Of a stretch of DNA of 64,000 nt, positions 24,124 through 33,789 are shown piece after piece; the first letter of the stretch is position 1, and each line of letters starts with the position of its first letter. The notes under the pieces are model-generated. The model searched no databases and was not told the origin of the DNA. It saw only the letters and a program-made list of their open reading frames with translations. The position numbers and the translations under genes were made by a program. Source of the DNA: Pseudisothecium myosuroides (Eukaryota > Streptophyta > Bryopsida > Hypnales > Lembophyllaceae); NCBI GenBank assembly GCA_951799445.1, contig OX637288.1:4962501-5026500 (forward strand), given 5' to 3'.

Positions 24124-24379
24124 CTACACAAAATAGTGAGATTAGGTTGCCCCATACTAATTTCTCGACATTCTACACTATATAAATATTTATTGTTTTT
24201 ATACAAGAATGCACTACTTTTGAATTAAGTATTGTTGTAATTGGGACTCATGAACCTCCATGTGTACAAACAAAAATATTTGTGAAAATATTTGTTGACT
24301 TTGATGGCTTGTAAAGTAAACTTTTTTGAAGTAAAGCAACCTAATTGTTAAGGCAACCTAATTTCTCTATTTTGTGTAG
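24124..24379 (+). mobile_element. MITE, copy 2 (256 bp)
   Basis: The left end is CTACACAAAATAGTGAGATT and the inverted right end is CTACACAAAATAGAGAAATT; both continue into AGGTTGCC, giving a 28-bp terminal repeat with two mismatches. Same family as 18,973-19,224, in opposite orientation. Confidence 0.8.
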
Positions 24380-24638
24380 TGAATGTCACTTCAATCCAGG
24401 AAGACCATAAAATTGTAGCTTACTAAAAAAATCTTCAAACGTCATTAATGTAATAACCCTTTTCTAAAGCAATAACCTTTCTGATGTAATATTCTCCTCC
24501 GGTCCTGGGGCTATTACCTTATGGAAGTTCTATTATATCCCTTCCTAAACATAGAGATAATAAACACACCACATATATAAACAACAAGCAACTACAATAC
24601 AAAAAGATCTATCCTAGTAACATTGATTTGCTTTCCAC

Positions 24639-24841
24639 CACTACAAGAGAAAGGGGTGTTTTAAGTAGTGTCCTAGACATCACGTCTTTTAAATAACGTC
24701 TTTTAAGTAAGTTTTTAAGTAAAACTTTACTAAAAAGACAATCTTTTTAGTAAAATTTTACTTAAAAACTTACTTAAAAGACGTTACTTAAAAGACGTGA
24801 TGTCTAGGACACTACTTAAAACATCCCTTTCTCTTGTAGTG
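24639..24841. mobile_element. CACTA-type foldback MITE, 203 bp
   Basis: The sequence is palindromic over its whole length, centred near 24,740, with arms of about 100 bp. Ends are CACTACAAGAGAAAGG and the inverse CCTTTCTCTTGTAGTG. CAC directly flanks both sides (24,636-24,638 and 24,842-24,844). CACTACAAG ends with a 3-bp target duplication are diagnostic of CACTA (EnSpm) elements. The interior is built from steps of TTTTAAGTA and CGTCTTTTAA. Confidence 0.9.
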
Positions 24842-25451
24842 CACATAAGGTAGCTACTCAAACTTCCTTGGGGCAATTTTTTGTTCTACAAAGCCTCTTC
24901 TCCTCATTGAGCCGAAGTTTCTTTTTGGCCGCATGTTAGCTTGCTAGCATTGCTATATACAATAGGCCAATTTTAGGGGGGGGGGGGGGCATCAACAAAG
25001 AGGTCAGAATTTGGTGGGTCAAGCAAATTTTTGCTCAAAACAAAAACGTTGCATTGAGCACCGTTATTGAGTATATTTTAATTAGAGTAAGCAACCCATT
25101 CTTCATCACCCTCCAATTTCCACAGCATAGACTATTGTATTTCCGATCAAGTAGCCATGTGTAACCGCTCATCTATAATGTAGTGAGCGGTTGATTTGCG
25201 GTCTATTTCCTGACGAGCTTATGGACGGAATTAGATATATCTATATAACGAGATGATAGGTTTCATAGAATCTTTGACCAAAAGTATTGAACATCGTAAT
25301 TTTGTTTATAGGCTAAAAAATGAAGAAAATTTTCAAATCTGTCTGAAATCTATTTCCCCGCATGGGGAAAAAATTTCGTCCACCAAATCCTATGCTGAAA
25401 TGCTTAAGTGGTTGCAAATAGGTCGTAAGCAAGTTTTTTTTTTTTTTTTTT

Positions 25452-25723
25452 GCTTTTTGGTGCCAGATTGCACTAGAAAAAAAGAATTTGGCTAAAAAAT
25501 GGCAAAAAGTTGTGAAGTTTTTCACCAGAAAACTTTGAATTGAAAAAAAATCTTGGATGAAATTGCCAGATTGTGGATGAAAATAGAATTATAGACAAGG
25601 GATATGTGCTAATGTATTGTTTTTCTATCCAATATGTGGATGAATGTTGAAATTTGGAGCACCACTATAACATTTTATATCGCCACCTTCAGTTGGCACT
25701 TCATAAAAAATGAAAAAGAAAGC
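25452..25723 (+). repeat. Dispersed repeat, copy 1
   Basis: About 270 bp starting after a poly-T run, with GGTGCCAGATTGCAC, CCAGATTGTGGATGAAAATA, TCCAATATGTGGATGAATGT and TTGGAGCACCACT in that order. The same order recurs at 33,117-33,381 in the same orientation. Type unknown. Confidence 0.8.
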
Positions 25724-27352
25724 CCTGAAGCTTCTACTAAATTTTTTAATTTCTCATTCCCAAAATCTCAAAAGCCAAGAAGACAACACAGGGCTGGCCT
25801 GAGGCCGCCACATGCAAGAGGATGGTGGTGCATGCATTCGGTCCAAGAGGAAATTATTGTGCCGAATCCAAAGTGTAGGGCTAACTCAGGAAGTTCCGTA
25901 GGAAGCATCACCTCCTCTGCAGCGTCCTCCTCACACTCTCTCATGTTTTAATTTCCCCTTCAGCTGCTTCTCCATCTTCCAATTGACGACCCGGCGAGGA
26001 AAGACGATCGTCGCGTGTGAAGCGCGAGCTACTTATTTCAAGACTTGCTACTTCTCGGGTAAGTATCAGTGTCTCTCGCACAGCTGCTTGACGTTTTTTT
26101 GGAGCTTCATTTAATTTCAGTTGTAGATTTGCCTGGCGCTTAATTGGAATTGGAAGATCCTCCCTCTTGTCGTAAATTGATGAAGCGCGAGTTAATAGGC
26201 AAGTATCGATGGCATTATCGCTTCGTCACGGAATTCGGAAATCAACTCTCCAGTTTTGAATTCAGGAACAACTTGAACGCTTACAGCATACGAACGGATT
26301 TTAAAGAGTAGAATCGAGAAAGAAAGGCAGCTTAAGGCAGTCGAAAAATTGTGAGAACGGAACGCTCTGTTTTCTTGTAATTGAGCATTATTGTGACCCC
26401 GATTGTAACTTTGTCATCCCTGCGGAATTGTGGAGCATTCGTTGAGATTGCTGTTCTTGTTGAGATCATTGAGCATTCGTTGTCGTATCACTTCGTTACG
26501 GAATTCGAAATATTCTTGCTCTCCAGTTTTAAATTCAGGAATAACTTTAACGCTTTTTCATGTTTTTCAATCTTTGTTTGTGTACTTACAGCATACGAAC
26601 GGATTTTAAAGAGTAGAATCGAGAAAAAAAGGCAGCTTAAAGCAGTCGAAAAATTGTGAGAACGGAACGCTCTGTTTTCTTGTAATTAAGCATTATTGTG
26701 ACCCCGATTGTGACTTTGTCATCCCTGCGGAATTGTGGAGCATTCGTTGAGATTGCTATTTTTCTCGTTGTGACTATGCCGCGTCACGACAGTGAAATTT
26801 TTTGAGGTCAAACAGTGCGTGAGCGGAAAGATTGACTTTAATTCGCACAATCGGTTGTTTGTTTTGTTCTTTTCTTTCTGTTCGTGAGCGGGAACTCCTT
26901 CCAATATTAAGACGGCTGACCGCTCAGTCCGTAATGTCTGGTTAGTGATCACGGGATCCGTGTGATTTCTCGAGGAAAAGCGATGGTCTACATTTGAGTT
27001 TATTCCGATCCAGTGCTTGGAATGAGTTTCGTCGTAGCAGATGCTTGCCCCGCAACTCAGAAGCTGAAAAGTAATGTTAGTTTACTTTAATTTTCTGCTC
27101 TAATAAAGCTCAGATGTTTTATCCTCCTGAGGAATTGATCGCTTAATGTAGAGATTGATCGCCATTTAGTTTTCCTTTATTTCATGGACTGAGCGTTACA
27201 TTGCCATTTTGGAATGCTAATTTCAGAACGGAGTTGCTGAAGAAGGAAGCAACAACTCGGGTTCTTGCCTCGTCTTATTTGAAATCAGTGACAGAGAACG
27301 TGGAGGTAGTTGGTTACGGCATTGAATCCAATTAAGTTACTCGCAGGCGAAC
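25724..27352 (+). promoter_or_regulatory. Promoter and 5' leader region of the Ohr gene
   Basis: A CT-rich block near 25.90-25.98 kb resembles a plant leader. A consensus donor (GTAAGT at 26,059) and an acceptor right before the start codon (AG at 27,345-27,346) suggest a 5' UTR intron of about 1.3 kb. That intron would contain the 26.2-26.8 kb duplication. This is inferred from splice signals only. Confidence 0.4.
26215..26762. repeat. Imperfect tandem duplication, about 240-280 bp units
   Basis: The copies span about 26,215-26,457 and 26,485-26,762. Both contain ACAGCATACGAACGGATTTT, GAACGGAACGCTCTGTTTTC and CATCCCTGCGGAATTGTGG. The second copy carries about 38 extra bases between AACGCTT and ACAGCATACG; a CTT at each border suggests deletion by microhomology in copy 1. 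Confidence 0.9.
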
Positions 27353-28185
27353 ATGATGCTTCGACACGCCTTGCGCCGATCGTCCTTGTTATTGTCTGCT
27401 CCCAACCGTGAGTATGCCACTAAAACACTCTTCACAGCGCAAGCGTTTGTGAAGGGTGGTCGAGCAGATGGAGAGGTCTCTTCCGAGGACGGAAATTTAA
27501 AGCTGACGCTTGGCCTTCCAAAAGCCATGGGAGGACCTGGCACGCACACCAACCCCGAACAGTTGTTTGCAGCTGGTTACGCAGGTATCCATTGTTTGCA
27601 ACACTTAAAGTGCTCATATGATATATAAAGTAGAGTATAAAGTTTGCATCGCTGTTAAGAATTTGAACATATGTAGAAATTTGATTTTTGGGAGATTTAT
27701 AGAGCGTTGGAACGATATTTGGGTACGAGAAACAAATCTGTTTAGACCAAATTTTTACTACTGCAGAAATTTCATGAGCTCAATAGTATAGGAGACCCGA
27801 TCTGGTCCCTTATTTTTCAGTATCCTCTACCTAACAACACTGAATTGATTCCATACTGACGATGATTGTAAGTTTTTTTTTATAACGTGTGTAATCATGA
27901 TACCCTTTGATAACCGGAAGATTATATGTTGCAGCTTGCTTCCAGGGCGCCATTGGCTTGGCTGCCAAAAACAACAAGGCCTCTGTGAAGGGCAGCGCCA
28001 TCGACAGCCATGTCTCTCTGCAGCAAGACGACCAGGGTAAAATGAGTATCAGGGTGGAGTTCGATGTCAAATTGGAGGGGGTGGACAAGGCGACCGCTGA
28101 GAAGGTGATCGAGGACGCCCATCAGATATGCCCTTACAGCAACGCCACGAGAGGGAACATTGATTTTAAGTGGAATGTTTTGTGA
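27353..28185 (+). CDS. Organic hydroperoxide resistance protein (Ohr/OsmC family)
   Basis: Two exons, 27353-27584 and 27935-28185, join in frame to 160 residues. Ohr enzymes are thiol peroxidases that reduce organic and fatty-acid hydroperoxides, usually with lipoylated proteins as reductant. All catalytic residues are present: Arg37 (KGGRADG), Glu69 (TNPEQLFAAGYA), the peroxidatic Cys79 (AACFQGA) and resolving Cys143 (ICPYSNATRGN), 64 residues apart as in bacterial Ohr. Residues 1-23 are rich in Arg, Ser and Leu with almost no acidic residues, typical of a mitochondrial presequence; import is inferred. The intron falls just before the active Cys. Met2 is an alternative start. Ohr is chiefly bacterial, so an ancient bacterial or organellar origin is likely. 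Confidence 0.93.
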
Positions 28186-28705
28186 TCACATTTGCAGTAA
28201 GCTAAATGTGAGAATACTATGCTGACTCCAAGTTTGTGGCCACCGTGCTTCTCATGTTGCACGGGCTGGATGGTGCTGTTGTTTGTGAATTAAACTCGAG
28301 AATTAAAGATGGCCCATGTTTATGTGAAGTCATCCGGCTGTTTGTAAGAATGTTCCTGCGGGAGAGAGGTTAGGTACCGAATGCGACCTCAACAAATCTG
28401 TGAGGAAATTCCGCGAGAAGCTTAACAGTATGAATCTGAGTCTGAGCAAAATCGTGAGGCCTCGTGCATCCTGAACATTGCCATGAATTGAACCAATCTT
28501 GAGACAGATACAGTGACCTCAACAAATGAGTCAAAGCCCTTGTCAGTAAGCATTAATGATGGCCAGCTGGAAAACTGGAAGGCGACTAAAGTTTAAAAAA
28601 ATATTACACTGTGCCTAATGCACTGGTAATGCATTTCACATGGCCATTTGCCAAAATAATATCCACATTTTGAGTTACCATCACAGATGAGCATGCACCC
28701 TGATA
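28186..28705. other. 3' flank of the Ohr gene
   Basis: Probable 3' UTR and spacer up to the left end of the Tc1 element. No gene seen. Confidence 0.4.
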
Positions 28706-29905
28706 GACTCATTTCTTGAGGCGGGTTCTGAAGCAACTCCAGCTGAGTGTGGAGCTTAGAGGATTTGTGTTTTTTTGGTTCAATTTTTTGTGGATTCTCT
28801 TCTCTACTCCCTTCTAGAGTATACTGTGTAGTGTAGGAAGTAGAATTCGCACAATGAAGCCAATTCCACGAGAGAAAGTAACAGATATTATTGCTCTTTT
28901 ATTGAAAGGTAAGAGTACAAGAGTGGTTGCAAAGTCTCTTGGTTTCTCACAAAGTACAGTGATTAGAGTGAGGAAGAAACATTGTAGTAGCTTAGAATTG
29001 CCAAAACGAGGTGCTCCAAAGATTCTTACCGCTTTAGAGAGACGACGTGCAGTGCGTTTGGTCACGGTTGGAGGGTTGGAAACGGCAGTACAGGCAGCAA
29101 AAGTGTTGAGAGTGGATAGAGAAGTAGGGTTTTGTGACAATACACTGCGATATGCTTGAGAGATGCTGGATTGAGTGCTTGTGAGAAGGTACCAAAGCCT
29201 TGTTTGTCACGGAAAAATGTATAAGAAAGGCTACGCTTTGCAACAATTCACAAAGATTGGATAGTAGAAGATTGGAAGAGAGTTGTATTTAGCGATGAGA
29301 CAAAGATAAATCATTTTAATTCAGATGGGAGGACTTGGTGTTGGGTCAATGACAACGAGAGCTTGCTTGATCGTGCGGTGAAGCAAACAATGAAGCATGG
29401 TGGAGGGTCTTTGATGCTATGGAGTTGTATGATAGCAAGAGGTCTAGGTGATTTACAGAAGGTGGATGGGCGTTTAAATGCAAAGGACTATATTCCAATC
29501 TTACATGGAGATTTGTACTTGAGTTTGGAGAGATTAGGATACTTCAACTTTGATGAAGTCATTTTCCAGCATGATACTGCTCCTATACATAAAGCAAAGA
29601 TTGTTCAGAAATGGTTTTTGGAGCAACCATTTTCTAGTTTGAAGTGGCCAGCCCAATCCCTAGACCTAAATCCCATAGAACATATTTGGGCAATTCTCAA
29701 ACATCGTTTGAATTCCTATCCAACTCCTCCTATAGGTCTTTTACAGTTATAGGAGCGTGTGGAGGAAAGTTTTAGAGCCATCACTCCAGAGCAATGTGAG
29801 AGACTGTATGCTAGCTTGCCAAATCGAATTGCCGCTGTTTTGGCTGCTCGTGGCAAATGGACTAGATTTTGACCACTTTGTATATGGCACCTCAAAAAAT
29901 GAGTC
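28706..29905 (+). mobile_element. Tc1-type DD34E transposon, 1.2 kb
   Basis: The left end is GACTCATTTCTTGAGGCG and the inverted right end GACTCATTTTTTGAGGTG (two mismatches in 18). A TA dinucleotide flanks both sides (28704-28705 and 29906-29907), the target duplication of Tc1/mariner elements. One transposase gene relic fills the interior. It lies in the gap between the convergent Ohr and TPR genes. Confidence 0.85.
28854..29872 (+). pseudogene. Tc1-like transposase, broken
   Basis: The N-terminal part has a helix-turn-helix pattern (GKSTRVVAKSLGFSQSTVIR). The catalytic domain shows VFSDETK (first Asp), HGGGSLMLWSC, FQHDTAPIH (second Asp) and LDLNPIEHIW (Glu); 34 residues separate the second Asp from the Glu, so this is DD34E. 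The frame shifts near 29,145, and stops lie at 29,222 (TAA) and 29,750 (TAG). The last segment after the TAG continues in frame to TGA at 29,870. It is therefore inactive. Plant mariners are normally DD39D; DD34E is typical of animal and fungal Tc1. Confidence 0.88.
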
Positions 29906-30079
29906 TATGTACATAGTCAACTTTGGCATTATGTACTTTTTAAATTTAATGGCAATTTCTTTTCAATTTTCTCTAGGTTGTGTGTTACTTCATGCTCTCA
30001 AACTTTCATGTTCAAAATTTCTTGCTTTAATTCTTCATACTCTCTACATTGTTACTTTTCTGAGTCAAATACCCTCATA

Positions 30080-30096
30080 GACTCATTTCTTGAAGT
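30080..30096. repeat. Extra Tc1 terminal repeat fragment
   Basis: TA then GACTCATTTCTTGA repeats the left terminus of the Tc1 element in the same orientation, about 170 bp beyond its right end. Three of the four bases before the TA differ little from those before the left end (ACCCTCA against ACCCTGA). It may be a remnant of a second insertion. Confidence 0.6.
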
Positions 30097-30202
30097 CGCT
30101 GTACATATTGAACATCCTCCTTGCTGGGACTTCATTTGTCTTAAAAAACAGATGAAAGATGTGTGGAAAGGCTAATAAAATTTAAGATGCTGTACAAAAG
30201 AA

Positions 30203-32836
30203 TCAGTTTTGGATGACGGAAACACCAACTAAAGTAAGCCATACTGTTAGTGCCACCCAAAAGTACGGACTCTTTTCCCAACGGGGAGGCTTCCACACCA
30301 ACCAATCTTGTAGGTAATCTCTACTTTGCGGTGACTTTTTCAAAGGCTTCCTTCTTTTCTCTTTCACCAACTGGCTCCATGTCTTAGCTTTCCTGCAAGC
30401 AGAGCAATTATAAATCTGTCAGCCCTCTGGTGAATCTTGGTTAAATAGACAACGAACATGCCCCTGATGAGCCTTACTGACTTGTCCCACCTGAAAAGCT
30501 CGCAAATATTAAAGCACTGGATATTACCGATCCAGGTGTTTTTTTGGAAGCTATATAAGTGCAAATGGAATGGAATAAAATGAATTCTCGTATCGAATGT
30601 TTACCTATCGTAGTCCTTTTCAATTAGTGGTATTTTGACCATTTCATCTCTTGAGATTTTGAGTTTGGGAGCATCTAAAATGTATCGTAAATCAGCAGCC
30701 TGCTTCCGAAGAATCTTGTTGGGATGAGAGCCTTCTAGACGCTTGTACAGAGCAATACAATCCGCATGTCGACCAACTGCATCATATGCCATAGCCAGCC
30801 AAATCTGGATCTGATTATCTCCATCAAAGACACACAGGTATACAGTGTCATGAAATTGCGTTTCCCCACCATCTACGACATAGAAAGCAAGACGAACTAA
30901 AGCTGACATATTACGTTCTTGGGGAAGACCGTCTCTATGTGAAACGTATGGACACACGTCTAATTCTAGTAGAGCATGACCAACAGCAAGTAATCACTTC
31001 ATGTTTCTAGAAGTATGATGGCACACTACAAGTAACCACACTGTTCCCAAGACTCAACAATCGAAAGCTTGATAGAACCGATTAATGCACCAAAAATTTC
31101 AACTCTACTGTTCTGCTGCCTAACCTTGAAGGAAATGAATGCATCTTCCTGGATAAGTTCTGATCTAAGCCATCATATTACTGGGCAGCATTAGTCTCTG
31201 TCCTAATCTTACCTCCCCACCGAGATTGGAAGCACCTGGGACTCTGGTAAGAGCAGCTTCCAGCATTTCTACACTCTTGTCATATACACCACGCCCATAA
31301 GCTCGCTGGCTCATCTGAAATAAAAATTCTGCTTCTTTCTTGATCCTAGCTTCTTCCATCGCTTGCTATTCCAGAGACATAGAATGGGCTTATATCAAAT
31401 TCCCTATTCGATAGGCAATAGCAATGAGCTTTGCCAAACTCCAACTATATTGATTGATGCAGTGAGATCATGCAGTGGCAACATCTTTGATCAGAGTAGC
31501 TGCACTATGGAAGGCTTACTCACAAATACATGCTTGCAAAACGATTCCTTCTCTTACAGTGGAAAATTAGTATGTGATTAGAAAAATTTGTTCAACATTT
31601 TCTTAAGAACACTGCGCTTTGAGCACTCACTCGTGTCAACTCCTCCAGCCTTCTTCTAGATTGCTCCTCCGCAAGCCGTTGCTCCTCTGACATGAAGGGT
31701 TTTACTTCATCGCCCACCTCTGATGAGTCAGGTGGTCTTTCTGCCTGTGCGACAATTCTTTCTGTAAGATCTCCATCTTCACTGACCTCAAGTAAAGTAG
31801 AAAAACGGTTCAAAAATTGCCCCGAACTCGTATTTGTAATCTAGAAAATTTCAACACAGAAGGGCAGGGCACTCCAATCTGCGCCTGTGCATCTAGGCCA
31901 TTGGAAAGATCACTCTACATTTGGAGAGAGAAAGTATCTTCAAGCAGGAGCTTGCACGACATTCTCCACGTCGCGGACATTGACTTCAAGACAAAATTAA
32001 GAGAAAGAGTCCATGGATGGAAAAGTAGTGTAGTTTAGAAAGAAATTGCTGCACTGCCCTTCCGAATCATGTTAGTAAGAAAGTCACATACCTTATCAAG
32101 CTTTTCCTCTCCATTGTCAGAGACTTGATTTGTAGACGGTGAGGACGAGAGTAACGGCCCATAACCAGGTTCACGCTCCTCTAAAACAATACATGCTCTC
32201 AACTTCCTTGCAGAAGCACCACAAGCATTGACCATGAGTTAGAAAGACACAGAGCAATTCTTAAAGAGAAAAGACAAATCCAGGCTGACATGAATCTAAT
32301 TCTCCCATTTGCTGTAAACAGATGTGCGATTCACAGATCAATGCGACAGAATTTTTTTTAAAAACTAGAGGTTCTATCAATTTTAGGATCGACATACTCA
32401 CGAAAATGTTTGCATTTCTTAACACGGATCCATCAAATTGAATAATAGTAACGGTAAAGAGCTTCTTGTAAACCCCTAAACACCGGAGAACTGCTCCGAT
32501 AGCTGAGAGACTTGAATTCCAATCCTTGTCACACTCTTACTTTGCAGATGATAGAATTATCACCAAATTTGCACACTGAGTAATTCGGCAAAGGTGACTC
32601 ATCCAGAATTCCATCCAAAACTGAGCAATCCAAGCAACCAAAATGCAACGAAAAATACAACGTACCAGTGCCTTGTTCCTGGAGCGCAGCCCCAGCTGCT
32701 GCTGCCGCTCGAACCGCACGGAGCGCTTCTCCCCCTCCGCAGCAGCTCGACCGCCGGAACAGGCTCGCGAATCCGCAACGAAAGCAGCACCAGTGAAGGG
32801 CGTCGTGGGCAGGGAGAGCAGACCGGAAGGCGCCAT
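30203..32836 (-). CDS. Plastid-type TPR protein with C-terminal membrane anchor
   Basis: Six exons (32836-32666, 32202-32092, 31786-31631, 31365-31213, 30810-30605, 30392-30203) join in frame to 328 residues. Residues 1-57 are rich in Ser, Ala and Arg with few acidic residues, like a chloroplast transit peptide. Residues 95-146 are acidic then charged helix (MSEEQRLAEEQSRRRLEELT). TPR-like helices follow (FLFQMSQRAYGRGVYDKSVE, IQIWLAMAYDAVGRHADCIA, KQAADLRYILDAPKLKIS). Residues 309-326 are a hydrophobic segment (YFWVALTVWLTLVGVSVI), so the protein is probably tail-anchored in a membrane. It resembles a plant family I recall as the Arabidopsis At1g78915 type; biochemical role unknown. The first Met has a strong context (GCTATGG). 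The exon 2 start (32202) was chosen because it keeps the frame. The gene is convergent with the Ohr gene. Confidence 0.85.
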
Positions 32837-32991
32837 AGCCGACCCTGTCCGTCTTCTTCAGCTTTGTCTTCTTCTTCTTGGTCTTCTGTGGCTGCACTTC
32901 GTTTTGCAAAGCAACACACACAAGTCCCGGACCAAACCTTCGACACCGCGTCAGATGATTGGACCTCCTGCTTCGGACCCCGATTTAATCC

Positions 32992-33029
32992 CACGTGGCC
33001 TATCGTGCGTCCATCTGGCTACCCACGTG
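32992..33029. promoter_or_regulatory. Two G-boxes upstream of the TPR gene
   Basis: CCACGTGG occurs twice, with CACGTG cores at 32,992-32,997 and 33,024-33,029, 32 bp apart and about 155-195 bp before the start codon. G-boxes bind bZIP and bHLH factors (HY5, PIF) and are common in light-regulated plastid-protein genes. The role here is inferred from position. Confidence 0.6.
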
Positions 33030-33116
33030 GACTCCTTTTTTACACTGCCCTGACTGCTTTGAGTTTTGGAAGTTGAGATTTTGAATTGGTTCAGACCAGG
33101 GCTTCTTTTTTTTTTT

Positions 33117-33381
33117 GGCTTTCTGGTGCCAGATTGCACCAGAAAAAAATAATTTGGCTCAAAAATGGCAAAAAATCATAAAGTTTTTTGCCACAAAACT
33201 TGGAATTTAAAAAAACTCTTGGATGAATTCACCAGATTGTGGATGAAAATAGAATTATAGACATGTGATATAATAATGTGATATTTTCTATCCAATATGT
33301 GGATGAATGTTGAAATTTGGAGCACCACTTTAACATTTTACATCGCCACTTTGGCACTTTATAAAAAATGTAAAAAAAAAA
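33117..33381 (+). repeat. Dispersed repeat, copy 2
   Basis: Same block order as 25,452-25,723: a poly-T lead, GGTGCCAGATTGCACCAGA, CCAGATTGTGGATGAAAATA, TCCAATATGTGGATGAATGT, TTGGAGCACCACT. Orientation is the same, so the two copies bracket the Ohr-Tc1-TPR block. Confidence 0.8.
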
Positions 33382-33709
33382 ACCTAGTTCAAACCTAGAA
33401 ATAATCTCACGTAGTATATTTATGTCCATTATTTTGGCTTCCAACATGGCCATGTTGAAATATTTGCTTTCACACAAGTTGGTAGGAAAAAAGGTGTTGA
33501 AGTCAAGGCGAGTTTGGAGTTTACAATGCCGCACTTTCTTACACACTCTTTGCCACTTGCATTAGAAAAAGAATGGGGCATCAAAAAAGGACCGCTACAT
33601 TTGGACCACCAATGCAAATAAAAATGAAAAATAAAAAATATTAAAATTTCAAGGTGCCACACCAGATTGTGATTTTTTTTTATAAAACTAATATTTTTTT
33701 AGAATATTA

Positions 33710-33787
33710 CTCCCTTTGTCTCAAGATAATATTGCTGTTTTTTTTCTAAAAATACAAAAAGAACATTGATACTATTTTGAGATAGAG
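33710..33787. mobile_element. Minimal Stowaway-like MITE, 78 bp
   Basis: Begins CTCCCTTTGTCTCAAGATAA and ends with the inverse of CTCTATCTCAAAATAGTA, with TA flanking both sides (33,708-33,709 and 33,788-33,789). It is a very short, diverged member of the mariner/Stowaway class. Confidence 0.7.
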
Positions 33788-33789
33788 TA

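Noticed and set aside
32529..33076. Several overlapping frames of 100-160 codons on both strands
   Set aside because: They cover the first exon and promoter of the TPR gene; only the frame starting at 32,836 continues through in-frame splice sites.
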